Below are positions 21,109 through 33,862 of a stretch of 64,000 nt of DNA, piece by piece. The notes under the pieces were generated by a model that was not told the origin of the DNA, made no database searches, and saw only the letters and a program-made list of their open reading frames with translations. The translations under genes were made by a program, and so were the position numbers. Source of the stretch: Daphnia carinata (Eukaryota; Arthropoda; Branchiopoda; Diplostraca; Daphniidae); the NCBI RefSeq assembly GCF_022539665.2, contig NC_081335.1, forward strand, positions 2,666,001 through 2,730,000, in the 5' to 3' direction. Each line of letters begins with the position of its first letter. Position 1 is the stretch's first letter.

Positions 21109-23372
21109 GCCCTATACATTCCTGACATAACGATCGACTTCATCGTTTTTCTTGAACCAATGGAAAGAAATCCATCAAATGAGGGGGAGAAAAGAAAGGA
21201 ACAACCACATGAATTATTCTCCGATCGTCGGATATAGACAGGCTAAACAATATGCTCCTTTTCTCTTATTATTTGATGTGGGAAGTAAAGAAAAAAAAAA
21301 AAGAGGGGGGGGGGAATTATATTTTAAAAAATATTATACCATCAGTCCCCCCCCCGCGCGTGTCCCGTCTCTATTATTAGACGTTGGAAATGAATGACCT
21401 CTGACGGGTCTTCTCATAATTCAGAGATCGTGCACCACGCAGCAGCAGCAGCAACAACCACAGCAAACTCCCTCCGTTCAAGAGGATCCCTATAGCTCAC
21501 CAATTTCGGGGAATTTACGGGGTTCGTTTGTATGAGCAAAAAAAAAAAAAGAAAAAAAAGAATAAGGGTTTAAGCAACCCTTTAAAAATAAAAAAACTAG
21601 AACTTTACACAGTTCTGTTTCAATTTCTAGCCGTCGTTCAGTAAAAGAAAGAGCTGAGCAGAACGATTGTTGTGGAACACGCACACGAGACTCGGAGCAG
21701 GTGAAAGACATACAAGGATATTGTTGCAGTATATAAAATAGATTTAATAGTTTGCTATGCAGTCAAAGGCCTACCTTGCACGATGCGCTGCGATGATTAT
21801 GTCGGCTGGCATGTGCTTATTGTCGAACCCCATCTCACCGTTGATTGTCCCCTTTTTTTTTTTTTCCTGACGAACTTCTTCTTCTTCTTCTTCTTCTCCC
21901 ATCGTCTATATGTATAAATATATTCCGTGTCTCTTTAAGCAACAAATAGATATAAATATAAGTAGACGAAGAAAGAAAACGAGCACAGAATGAAAGAGAG
22001 AGAGAAAGAGAGAGAGAGAAGGGAATAATGGGAGCGATTTACGAGCCATGGCGTTTGCCAAACGCTCCCGCGCGACCCATACACCGGCCATGATGCTGGG
22101 CTCCTACCCACACACAACGATTTATGGAAATGGCTCTCTCTCTCTTCTGCTTCGTCTTCGTCATCATCGTAGTATAGAGTCGTTCAGTCGCTTTCAAAGA
22201 CGACTCTCTCATTTCTTTTCTCCCCACACACACACACTTTTCTTTCCTTCTTCTTCTTCTTCCCTACTACTTTTTGTGTATGTGTGTACACATCTAGTAG
22301 TCTATATAGTTATAGTGCATATTACCCCGACTCTTCCTTCAACTGGCTCGTTTCACTAAAGCTGCGAGACGTCCGGGGCCAAGACGACAGACGTAGGGAA
22401 AAGAGACACGTTTTTTTTTCTTTTCTTTTCTTTCTAAAATGGAAACAATCTGAGAAGAGTTACATTTCAAATGGATATGACTCCATTTTTGCTCGTATTT
22501 TTTTTTTTTTTTTTTTTTTTGGGTTTCTTACTGTCGTTGTACACGACTCACCCAGTTAACTGAGGATCGCGTTTCTGGCTAGGCCGCACGACGAGTCCTC
22601 TGGAAAACCAGACGAGTTTTTTTTTTTTTCTTTTCTTCGAAAAGAAGAAATGAATCATTTTATTAGGGAAATTGACAAATGGAAATATAATCGTGTGATT
22701 AAGTCGGGGGTAGGAAAATAATAGGAAGACTCATTCATTTCAATTGACGTATATCGAGAACGGACGACACGTTTTCTAATGGCCGTTTTTTTTTTTTTTT
22801 TTTGCCGGCGTGAATGTTATCGAAAAATTGTGTCCCTAACAGACCCTCATTCCATTTGATATAGTTAGGCTAACACAAAAGTAATTTAAAAACACATCTT
22901 TCATGCCACACTTTCACTTTCGCACTCACCTTGTGTAAACATGCGATCCTTTCGGCCGAAAAACGAGTCAACTGAGTCCCTTTCGAAGTCTCCATCCGTA
23001 AAACGAAACAGCCATATCGTTGTAGGTCAGTAGGCCTTTCTCTATTTTAAAAAAAGATGAAAGCAAAAAAAAAAAAAAAAGATAAGATTAATTTGTGAAA
23101 TAGTGTCATATGGACTATTGAATCATCAAGGCCACCCGAAAGCGAGAAGGCGGCTTTCTTTTCATCCGATGTCGACTCTCATTTTCCATGGATTTAATCG
23201 AGTGCATCAAAAGAAAGAAAAAAAAAAAAAAAAAATTGCGCCATTTGAACGGCCGTTGCGGTCCGACTTTAATGGCTGTTGAGTAAAAAAAAAAAAAAAA
23301 AAAAAAAAAGAGATGGACACAATTACACACATTTATGTCGACTATAAACGATACTCCCTCTTTGCTGTTAGG
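19102..23372. other. Intergenic stretch, low-complexity, no gene seen
   Basis: No coding gene is supported. Notable tracts are (GT)13 at 21079-21104, poly-G/poly-C near 21303-21315 and 21347-21355, (TTC)n near 21877-21897, a GA-rich tract near 21992-22020, and poly-A/T runs of 15-24 at 19997-20014, 20444-20462, 20580-20603, 22498-22520, 22786-22803, 23066-23080, 23219-23235 and 23286-23309. Upstream of the zinc-finger gene, 19102-19330 probably holds its 5' UTR and promoter. Confidence 0.5.
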
Positions 23373-23380
23373 TATAAAAG
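23373..23380 (+). promoter_or_regulatory. TATA box of the small secreted repeat protein gene
   Basis: TATAAAAG sits about 113 bases before the ATG, following a homopolymer-rich stretch. The expected start of transcription is about 23405 (ATTGCAC region). Confidence 0.6.
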
Positions 23381-23485
23381 AGAGGCGCTGGATAGAATGG
23401 ACATTGCACACCTCCGTCGACAACCGCAAAGCTCAGTCAGCTCAGAAAAAAAACAAACAAAAAAAAAACCTACCTAAACAACAAG

Positions 23486-24253
23486 ATGAAACTCGTCGTT
23501 GCTGTAAGTAACTTTGTTTTTAAAAACTCCGATTAAATTTTAATTCAAAGAAAAGATGTAAAAAGGCCTATCTGTTTTATGTCCAGATATTGTTGGCGAC
23601 CGTCTTGTGCTCCATCGGCGGAGAGGCTGGCAAAAGCAAAGGAAGAGGCGGAATGCAGCAATCCTACGGCGGAGGTGGCCAACAATCTTACGGAGGCGGA
23701 CAACAGCAATCTTACGGCGCGGTATCTATTTAAATACATTTTAAAATGATATTTGTTTAATTATTTAATGAATAAATTCAAAATGTAGTCATCGATGCAA
23801 CATCGAGCTCCGATGCAAAGCAAAGGCAAAAGTAAAAGCAAAGGTCAACAACAGCCAATGGTAAATGATGAACCGATGCCTCGCATTCAAAGTAAACATC
23901 AAAATTCAATTCAAATTTTTACTTAACAGAGTCACGGACGACCGGCAGCAGCAGCTAGGCCCATGACGTCTTCGTATGGCGGCGGCTCGGCAGCGCCGCA
24001 ACAGATGTCGGGATCGTATGGATCATCGGCTTCAAGTATGGTCATGCCTCCTCAACAGCCTAAACCATCCGCACAATCGTCTTACGGCGGCGGTAGCGCT
24101 GGCGGAATGGCCGCACAATCGTCTTACGGCGGCGGCAGCGCTGGCGGAATGGCCGCACAATCGTCTTACGGCGGCGGCAGCGCTGGCGGAATGGCCGCAC
24201 CGGTAGCTCCAGTTGCCGCTCGTCCTCCAGCTCCAATGTCTTCGTCCTATTAA
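23486..24253 (+). CDS. Small secreted Gly/Ser/Gln-rich repeat protein
   Basis: Four exons (23486-23503, 23587-23721, 23789-23860, 23930-24253) with phase-0 introns give 182 residues. A signal peptide (MKLVVAILLATVLCSIGGEA) is split by the first intron. The mature part is low-complexity: QQSYGGGG repeats, a basic KGKSKSKG piece, an Ala/Met/Pro stretch, then three copies of a 14-residue unit (SSYGGGSAGGMAAQ). It ends PMSSSY. There are no cysteines in the mature part. This is the style of arthropod cuticle, cement, silk-like or eggshell structural proteins, but no family is recognised. A TATA box precedes it and AATAAA follows the stop within 15 bases. The tiny first coding exon is common in secreted arthropod proteins. 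Confidence 0.8.
24071..24196 (+). repeat. Coding tandem repeat, three 42-bp units
   Basis: Three nearly identical 42-base units starting GCACAATCGTCTTACGGCGG encode a 14-residue Gly/Ser/Ala unit each. Only one base differs between the first unit and the others by eye, which suggests recent expansion or homogenisation. Confidence 0.9.
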
Positions 24254-24266
24254 GAAAAAAAAAAAA

Positions 24267-24272
24267 AATAAA
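24267..24272 (+). terminator. Polyadenylation signal candidate
   Basis: AATAAA lies just after the stop codon of the small repeat protein gene, inside an A-rich tract. Further copies follow near 24618, so the exact 3' end is uncertain. Confidence 0.4.
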
Positions 24273-25015
24273 TAAAAAATGGAAGAACTGATCATTAACG
24301 AACGATCGGGATTCCAACACACGGATGTCATTGACCAATTCCCCCCACAAACACTAGGAGGACCCCTAATTAAAAATGTCTAATTAACGGGATATAATGA
24401 AAGGTTTTATGATTATTACTATGAAAGAGAAGGTGCCACTATTTATTTACAGAATCGCATTCACTGATTACGTATAGGGTCACGAAGAAAATGTTTTTTT
24501 TTGTTTTTTTTTTTGTTTGCATTCTAATTTCTGGTAGGAGCTATGTTAGGCATTGGATGTTATCCATATTTCTGCCTATAATCACATGCTAATTAGAACG
24601 AAAAAAAAATATTTATCAAATAAATACAAGAAAACTAAATTTTCAAAATGTCTTTGCCGTTATCCTATCGTCCTTTTTATATGCAACATTCGTACATACA
24701 TATGTCTATGTACATGACGAGCGGAACTCTTACGTTTTATACACTTCTTGGCCGGTTGCTGTTCGTGTCATTCACCGGCTGATGTTCAAAAATGTAACAA
24801 AAAAAAAAAAAACAAAAAAAACAAAAAAAAAATCACGAAAACACAAAAGAAAAATAAGATAATAAAGAAGATAGAAAGGAGTAAATAAAATATACCTATT
24901 CGCTTCAGTTCTACGGTAAAGACATATACATATATATATATAAAGAGAAAATAGAGAGGCGGCAGTCACACACAGCAGCACATAAAATGATAGGAGGTTT
25001 AAAAAAAAAAAGTAG

Positions 25016-25048
<33 letters not shown>

Positions 25049-25144
25049 GCATTGAGCAAAGACAAGTCGTCGGTGCCGGTGCATTCTCAGCGTTCCTCCA
25101 CTTGATTATCATTCCGGCACGCATTGCAGCACGACTTTTCTTTC

Positions 25145-25182
<38 letters not shown>

Positions 25183-28100
25183 CGTATTATTGCTGCTGTT
25201 TCAGAGTTGTCGTCGGCGGGGATAAAATACAACACACACACGCACACGCGCGCAGCCGCTCTACCCGCAATATAATTCCGCATCGTCAAAGCGTCTTAAC
25301 AAAAAAAAAAAAAAAAAAAAAGAAACAAAAAACTCTAATCATCATTTGGTTTAAAAATGAAAATTCATTTTCCATTCTCTAAATAATAGAGAAAATAAAA
25401 AACAAAAAAAATAAAAATCGAAGAAACATTAACGAATCGGGAAGATGCTGCGACGATAGTCGAAGACGAAGACGCGGGAAGTTGTCACGAAAAAAAAAAA
25501 AAACGAAGCCAATCTCGAATATCTCACATGCCAGCTGTGCTTCTCTGTTTTGCTGCTGTTATTCCAAGTTCTTTACGAAAAGAGAAAGAGGAGACAGGAC
25601 ACAGATAGAGATACTGGAGATATATACAGAAGGGATCTACATTGTCAAAGCTCTCGTTACAACACCCACACCCACGCCCGTATACACACACACACACACA
25701 CACACATCTATCCTTTACGCCGTGGCTTTAAAACTCCCCCCCCCCCCAAAAAAAAAAAAGGAATCGAAATGTTCTGAGATATGCGTCAAAACAAAAACGG
25801 AGACACATCGAATGAGCGATGAGATTCGTAAAGTCTTTGCGCGCCAAAAACACATACTGTATTGAAATGCGAAATTTCAAAAATAAAATAAAATAAACAC
25901 GCAGACGGGAAAAAAAATGGAAGAATATACTTAAAAAAAAAAAAAAAAAAAAAAAAAAGAAAAGAAGGACGGATAAGAAGCGCGACAGACGCATTCTTTT
26001 TTTTTTCGTTTCTTCTTCTCGATCCGGTCTCACGGTTCTCTGCGTTCTGGCTTTTTTTTTTTTTGAGAACTTCTTATCGCCATCGAAAAGGGGAAAAAAA
26101 AAAAAAAAAATGACGATAAGAAGAGGTTATGTAAGCGGTGTCGCCGGATTGTGTGTTGGTCATATCAATACGATGGTGGAGGTTTTGGGTGGGCGCATTA
26201 GGTAAAAAAACAAAAAAAAAAAAACGAAATTTGATTGACTCACGAAAGAGATTTTGATTTTAACTTGTCCGCTAGTTGGTTTACTGTACGTCGCCCTGTG
26301 ATGGTCGCAACCAATAGCGAAGAGTTGCACTAAACATATCTTTCTCTCAAATAAAAAAAAACAAAAAACATAATAAAATACAAAGGTCCCCTTTCGTATA
26401 AATATACCGCTGATTCTTCTGCCGCGCCTTCCCACCCGCCCTTCGACCCCACCCCTTGTCAGGGACCGTTTAAAAACAGTGAGCCTTCCTCCTAATATAC
26501 ACGCACCTAATAGCATGTGTAATGCCCAGTTTTAACCTTCTTCTTTTTGCCTGTACATTTAACCGCACATAAAAACAAAAACAAAAACAAAAAAAACCCA
26601 ACGTCTCTCATTTGTTTTCTTATTTTATTGTCAGGCCTATATAACGAGACTCTCTTTTTAAAGACATGTCTCTTTTTAAAAATAAAACAAAACTTCACGA
26701 GCGCATGATTTAATTTTTTTTTTTTTTTTTTTTTTGAAAATACGAGCCTCTTTTCATTATTCCGCATCATGAAATGCTCCGTGTCATTATTACGTGAAAG
26801 GACATAGTTCACTCACTTATAAACATTAAAAGCAACCGACGCCCGACGACGCTGAGTTATTGAATAGAATCAACTGTGCGTGTGTGTCTGTGTGCGTGTA
26901 AAGGCCATAGAGTTGCACGATACACAGCAGCCGCTAGAAACTTTCTACAGTTAGATATTCAAGAAAATAAAAATAAAAAAAAAAAAAAGAAAATAAAAAA
27001 GATTCTTCAAGTGATTGAAATTCCGAGCGGGCTAGTAATAGTTTCGACATGTTGGGACCCCCCTCTCTCTCTCTCTCTCTCTCGTCTCTCTCCCCGTACT
27101 ATATGGCAACATATACAGATGACAGAAGGTAACGATATAGATAATGTAGGAGAAGGCAATCAACGAGCCCGTTGATGATACGGTAGTCCGTAATGGGTGG
27201 TATAGGATAGGGAAGGAAACAAGCAATAAAGATTTTCAGATGATGAACTCGCATATCCTTCATTTTGATTATCGAGCGGAACGGAAGGCAGACGCACTCA
27301 ACGTTCAGAAGAGTTTAAAATAAATTAAAAAAAAAAAAAAATCGATGCTAGCCAATTCAATATATGCACAAATGATATTACTATTATTTTAAAATAAAAG
27401 ATTGCGACGAATGAAGCAAAATAAAAATGCGGGAGAATCAAAATGGAAATGTTCACGACTGGATTCTTCACTTTTGTCGCCGGGTAAAATCTGGCGTTTC
27501 ATGCTGACCCGTTTGCATCAAAGACATTCGAGAGCTATTTTCCCGCGGTATTAATAAGAAGCCAGGGAAACGTGCGGGCGTGTAAACTTTTCCCATTAAA
27601 AAAAAATAAATAAATAAAAAAAAAATAAAAAAAAAAACAACAACTCTTTTCTTGGTCCGTGAGAGCTTTTCACAGTAGCGTCAGACTAATACACGCACAG
27701 ATAAAAAAAAAAAAAAAAAAAAACGATGAAGCCCGTACACACCGCCGCGTATATACGAACTCCAAAAAAAAAAAAAAAAAAACACCCCAAAAAAAAAAAA
27801 AAAAAAAAAAAAAAAACGTACTGAGAAAAACAAAAAGCGTCTGCTCGGGAAACCCGCCGACCCTGAGAATGTTCGGCATCCGTTCAACCTGACTGATGGC
27901 CACTTCCACCTCTTCCAACAGCATTCTCCAAATACAACAAGAGTAACAGACAACAGCAACAACAACAATACACAATGGCTAAAATAAAATAAACCAAAAA
28001 AAAAATTAAAAAAAATTAAAAAAAAAAATTGACTATCGATGCTGGCCATTGTCGTACTGTGTCTACTTATCTCTTCAATTATTTTGAATCAATAAAAATA

Positions 28101-28259
28101 GAACGGAAAAATAAAAAAATAAAAAATCCCCCCAAAAAATAAGGGGAGATAGGCATAGATACTTATTAGATAGACGACTATGTGTAAAAATGTTCCATCT
28201 GATGAAATTTGAAAAAAAAAAAAAAAAAAAAAAAAAATGAAAAGGACACACAGAGAGAC

Positions 28260-28294
<35 letters not shown>

Positions 28295-28301
28295 CCCGTT
28301 T

Positions 28302-28318
28302 TTCCCACGCGCATTCCT
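28302..28318. promoter_or_regulatory. Adjacent Su(H)-like and Scalloped/TEAD-like motifs upstream of vestigial
   Basis: TTCCCACG (28302-28309, complement CGTGGGAA) matches the Su(H) consensus. GCATTCCT (28311-28318) matches the TEAD/Scalloped consensus. They lie one base apart, just downstream of a GA repeat and 2.3 kb before the vestigial ATG. In Drosophila the vestigial boundary enhancer uses Su(H), and Vestigial-Scalloped acts on vestigial itself. Function here is inference; chance occurrence is possible. Confidence 0.3.
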
Positions 28319-30082
28319 CGGCGTGCTACCGGACTGCTGTCCATCCACGTTTGAATCTAAAAAGCTCTCGTCTTGAACCAAAGTGCGTACGGACTTTTGG
28401 GTACATCAAAAAAGGAAATGCACGTTTTTTGTTTTATTATTATAAAGCCATTTTTTTTTTGTTTTGTTTTGTTTTGTTTGGTTTTTCAGCGTGAAAGTTT
28501 CTAAGAATTGTCGATCGTCGCGGAGTTATGTCATAAATACAATATTACAATTGAATTATTATTTTTTTTTTTTTTTTTTTTCAAAAGATAATTTTTACGT
28601 GACGCAATGCGTAGCTCATCAGACCCGGAAAAGTTCAAATTTCCTTCAAGGTAATCGCTAAATCATTTCAAGCAACCCAATATGCAAAATCCCTCGTTTT
28701 TTTTTTGGTTTTTTTTTTTAAACTAACTGGCATGAGCTTCAAACTAAATATCAGCGGAAGACAATTTAATTGCGTTGACTGGAACAAACTTTTCTTCTTT
28801 AAATTGGGGAAAGATTCCTAAGACGAGGAAATGATTCGACTTTGTTTTAAGAAAAAAAAAAATAAAAATAAAATAAAAAAAATAAATAAAAAAGAGAAAA
28901 CGACTGAACCAATCGCGCACGGTTTGTTTAAGAGACACGACAGAAGGGGGGAGTCTGCGGAACGATCCATCAAGACGTAAGCGGACAGGTCGAAGGCGAT
29001 ATAATAAGAAGCGCAAGCGCAAGCGCGCGCGCGCGGGGTCTCTTCCGAGGCAAACAAAACCGGAAGGCCGAAAAAGAAAATGTTCCAAAATCCAGTTGAC
29101 GGATGATTGAGATCCATCACTCTCGGCAGGACGGGGAAAGGAGAAAAAAAAAAAAAAAAAAAGAAAAAAAAAGGGGGACTTGGTGCCAGTCACGCCTTTT
29201 GTCTTATGTTCGGGAATACGTTTTTATTTTTACAGCAATGGCTTCCTCTTTGACTAGCGTAGTAGCGTATAGTAGTTCCTATTTATACACTAACAATCTG
29301 CCCGTGTCCCTTTTGTACCTCTTGCATATATGCCCAAGTCTGAAGAGATGGATATGCTAGTGCAATGGTATTTTCCAATTATATCGCGTTCGCTTTCGTC
29401 CTATTCAAATGTCAAATTCAGTGTCAACCGACCGGAACTCGAGAGATTCGATATTCCCATACATCCGGCGCGCTCTTTTTTTTTTTTTTTCTTTTTTGTT
29501 ATTTTTTTCTATTTTTCTCATCCACACAGAGTTTTTTGAATAGGAAAGATTCAAAGGGGGAGGGCATCAGAATGGGGGCAAGGCTACCAAACAAGGGCGG
29601 AGCTTTGATAGGACAGTTCTATCAAAGTCGGGCCACGATTGCTGGAAATGCCAGCGACGACGCCAGCACAACAGCGTCCCCCCCCCACCCTTTTTGTTTA
29701 CCCTCTCAAAAAGAAAATAGAAAAACTCTTTTCGATATATGTTTTTCTTTGTGCTTTTTACTAACCATCATGACGAAAGACAACCCCCTTCCCTTCGTTC
29801 TCCTTCCCCTTTTGGGGGGGGGGGGAGGATGTGCGCAGACTCCGCCCACTTTTTTTTTCGACTGGCAATGACGTCAGCCACGGCCGTTTTCCTGCGTCTT
29901 TCGTGTCTGCACAGTTTCCTCCCCATTTTACGATTTTCTTTTATTTTCTTGTATTCTGTTTTGTTTTGTTTTGTTTCTGTTTTTTTTTTTCCTTTTCGTT
30001 TCTGTCTGCACGTCTACGCGACAAAATAAACCCACAGCAAACGATCCCGCCCTACGCCTGCCCACCTCCTCTTTTTCATTCG

Positions 30083-30084
<2 letters not shown>

Positions 30085-30129
<45 letters not shown>

Positions 30130-30134
30130 GAGAG
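30085..30134. promoter_or_regulatory. Long GA repeat near the vestigial promoter
   Basis: About 25 GA units with one CA interruption lie 510-560 bases upstream of the vestigial ATG, next to GAGCGAGAG. GA tracts of this kind bind GAGA-type factors in arthropod promoters. They are also common microsatellites in this window. Confidence 0.4.
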
Positions 30135-30646
30135 TTCCTCTTAGGGGATTTAGGGGAACGACTCGATAGTACCGGGCGACATTTGACACGACCGACTTGC
30201 TGCCGAGTGAACGACGGCCAACTTCGCTCCGTTTTGTTTCCCTTCGTTTCTTTCGTAGCCAAACGTTTTACAAGTTTGTTTGATTTTTTTTAACCCAGCG
30301 AATCTCGAGTTTCTATTGATTCGTTCAAAACCACCTGAGTTTCCTTTTTTTTTTTTTTTATTTGAGCCAAATCAATTGGGGATTATCTTTTTATTAACCA
30401 TAAAAAAATAAAAAAACCTAGCAGTGATTCACTTAAAAAAAATTTGACGACCGTGCATCATTGGTGAAGTGTTTTTGTTTGTTTTCTGTGAATGTGAATG
30501 TGTGCGTTTTGAATTTTTGCCCGCCAGTTGTTTGAAAACAAAAACAAAACAAAAGACACTCGAAGCCTAAATTGAGCAGTTCAATCTGATAAGTCAACAC
30601 AAGTGAACGATTGGTTTTGATGATCAAAGGGGGTGGCGAGCGCACC

Positions 30647-30795
30647 ATGAGCTGTGCCCAAGTGATGTACCAGCCGTACGTGCCCTACTTGTCGTCGTAC
30701 GACCGGTCGGCAGCAGCCGCCGCAGCCGCCGCTGCCGCAACGGCCGCCGCCAACGGAGAATCACCCGAAAAGGTAAAAACCCGCAAAACAAACCA

Positions 30796-30829
<34 letters not shown>

Positions 30830-32109
30830 CCCACGATTTAGATTTTTAAAAATGAAATAAATCAAACTTGCACAGAAATATCGACTACATCACGAAGGAT
30901 TAGCCGACGGAGCGACAGACAACATGGCCACTAATTACGCAAGTAATTACCTGCTGTTGAGATCCAATTATCCGTCGGCTTCGACGTCGTCGGCCGTGCA
31001 CAACGGGCCGAGTAGTAGCAACACAAACACGTCGGCTGGAACACCTGTGCCGGTGGGCTCTTCTCCGCCGTCTCCCGTGGCCGGCCCGTCGTCGTCTGCA
31101 ACCAGCGGCGGCGTGTTGATGCTGGAAAACGTTTCGCCAGTCGGCAATCGTTCGGGATCGTCTTCCTCAAATTCGCAGCACCTGGCAATGGTGCAACAAC
31201 ATCAACATCATTTCCAGCAACAGCAGCAACAGCAACAACAGCAACAACAACAAAACGAGGATATCAAACGGGATCTGTCGGACATGTGCGGCCAGCCATC
31301 GGGCCAACAAGACACTATGCAAATCGATCACGACGCAGACGAATCAGAAATGAACAGCCAACATCACCAACAGCACAAAGAGGCCCAATACCTGTCGGCT
31401 AATTGCGTCGTCTTTATGAGCTATTCGGGCGACACGGCATCGGTTGTCGATCAGCATTTCAGCCGGGCGCTCAACGCGGCTCAATCCGATTCCGCCGGTA
31501 GTGGCAGTTCCTCCTACACGGACACTTCATCGGCCAGCACGAGCAGTCAGAAGACATCGGGCATTTCGTTAGTTAAAAGTAAGTCCCTTTTATTTCATTT
31601 TTTTTTTTTTAACGGGCACCACACTAAGGGGGGGGGGGGGTGTGTTGCGTACAAACTAGTCGTTAGTGTACGGTCGTATGCTCGTTACGGAGCAAAACAT
31701 TACGGAATGATGACATTGTGCGTGTTTAACGAGCTGTGCCATTTCTTTTTTTTTTTTTTTTTTTTTTTTTTGTGAGGAGGCAAAAAGGGCAGGAAAAAAA
31801 AAAAAGATCACAAATATTTTGGCGCACATTTTCTTTAATTGTTTGCGATTGCGTGTGAAGTCATCATGCCCCAAACAGCGCGTCGTATTTGGACAGCGCA
31901 CTGAGAAAATAAATGCAAAACACACAGAGATCTTCGCTCCCTCCCCGCTTTGTGTAGATTATCATCAGTGTATCTCAATCTAGACGTGTAACACACGAGA
32001 GAGAAAAAAAAAAAAAAAACGGAGCGACCAACAAAAAAAAAAAAAAAAAAGAAATAAAGAGAAGGAAACTGGTTTTCTTTTTTCGGTTGGGGAATTTGAT
32101 ACTTGAAAG

Positions 32110-32148
<39 letters not shown>

Positions 32149-33825
32149 TCCCGTCGGTTTGCGGCGAACGTGTTCACCTGGGTTCAAACTTCAAAAAAGT
32201 GTGAGGAAACAACATAAATGATGAGAACACGAGAATGTTCTTCCAATCCATCTTGATTTTTTTATTCTTTTTTTTTCTTTTTCTTTTTTTGCACAATCAG
32301 ACCGTCCACCCGAACTCAAAAAATAGAGCGGGGACAACAGGTCATGAATTGTAATATTCCCTCCCCCGGATGCATCGGCAGAAAACAGGTCCCTTTCTTC
32401 TACACACAGTTGTTTAAATTTAGATTTGGTTTTTCATTCTGGCGGGGGATATCGAAATCAATCAAGAATTTCGATACACATGTGTGTCTTACATAGCGGG
32501 TAAAAAGAAATCCCTCAAGACATTTTGTTTTAATGATGGGAAAAGAAACGAAAAAGACAGTGACGAACGCAACGGGCAGGTTTTATTTTATTTTATTTTT
32601 TTTTTTTGCCCGTCTGTACTTTCCCAAAAATGAAAAAAAAAATATATATATATATATAAAATCTAAATGTCGCGAGCGATTGTGTCCCTTTTTTTTTTTT
32701 CTCGTTCTCTTTTGTTTTCTTTTTCACTTGATTCGCCTCAAGAGGAACAACAACAAGAAAGCAAGAAATAGAAAGAGAAAAAAAAAAAAAAAAAGAATCG
32801 AAGGGACTCTTGCATCAGACGGGCCAGCAGCAGCTATACACACACACACACCCACATTCCATTCCACATGTCGGATGCTTATCGACTTCATATCCTTGGC
32901 CTCGTCGATTCATTTTCCCTTTTTGAATTTCGCCTCTACAAACAAAAACAAAAAAAAAAAAAAAAAAAAAAAAAAAAACAGTTCCTCCTCCTCCCCCGAG
33001 CTCCCTGCTACATAACAATAATGCTATTATAGACACTGTCGCAGTGTACCTTGTGTGTTTGTGTGTGTGTGTGTGTATATATAGCTACAGAAAGAAAGGG
33101 ATTTTCGAGGCGGGATCAATCTCTGCATCACATCACGAAATCATCCATCAAATCCGGCCGCCCGTTTGGCTCGTAAGAATAAGAAAAAAAAAAAAAAAAA
33201 AAAAGGGAAAACTCTTTTCTTTTTTTTTCTTTTTTTTAAGTTGCACACACAGAGGAATGAAAATAGAATAAAAACAAATATCGAAAACTGGCCTACACTT
33301 TTCAAGAAGAAATCGCTTTTCGGCCTCTTCGGCAGTAGCGAAAGAGAATAAAAATAAAACATCAAAAGAGAAAATGAAATTGTACAAAACAAAACATTCG
33401 TCTAGAAGGGTGTAGTAAACCTGGGCATCGGTAAAATGGATGGATTCAGCATTTTCAAGTTTTTTTTTTTGTTTTTTTTCCCCCAGAATGGATGGCATTT
33501 TTGGAATATCCAACAGCGTCAGATTCCAATAAAAATGGTACCAAATCTCCTCCTCCTCCTCCTCCTCCTCCTCCTCCCGCTTTCCATATTTGATATCTGT
33601 ATAGGCGCGTGTGTACAATACCTTTTCCCCCTGCCTTCTCAAATAAATGTCGATCGAGCCGCCAGATCACGACTATATCACGTGATGGAGCATTTTGACC
33701 GGGCCTCATCCATCCGGCGGATGATGACCGCCCAGTACGATGATCTCTTAACTGGTCAGCTGTTTCACGTGTCTTCCCTATCGCATCATCCAATGGTCGA
33801 TCGAAACCTCTGCTCAATCGTATAA

Positions 33826-33862
<37 letters not shown>

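Larger units (their letters stand above)
24273..30646. other. Non-coding upstream region of vestigial
   Basis: No gene is seen. The region is packed with poly-A/poly-T runs, for example 25021-25048, 25301-25321, 25935-25958, 26718-26735, 27703-27723, 27798-27816, 28211-28237 and 28561-28581. It also holds dinucleotide repeats: (CT) 25150-25180, (CA) 25684-25706, (CT) 27062-27083, (GA) 28263-28291 and (GA) 30085-30134. Long open frames here encode only Phe/Lys/Leu or Ser/Leu runs and are artefacts of these tracts. It probably carries enhancers and the promoter of vestigial. Confidence 0.6.

Noticed and set aside
28744-29193. 149-codon minus-strand frame upstream of vestigial
   Set aside because: It consists mostly of Phe/Leu/Arg runs from homopolymers, with no recognisable motif.
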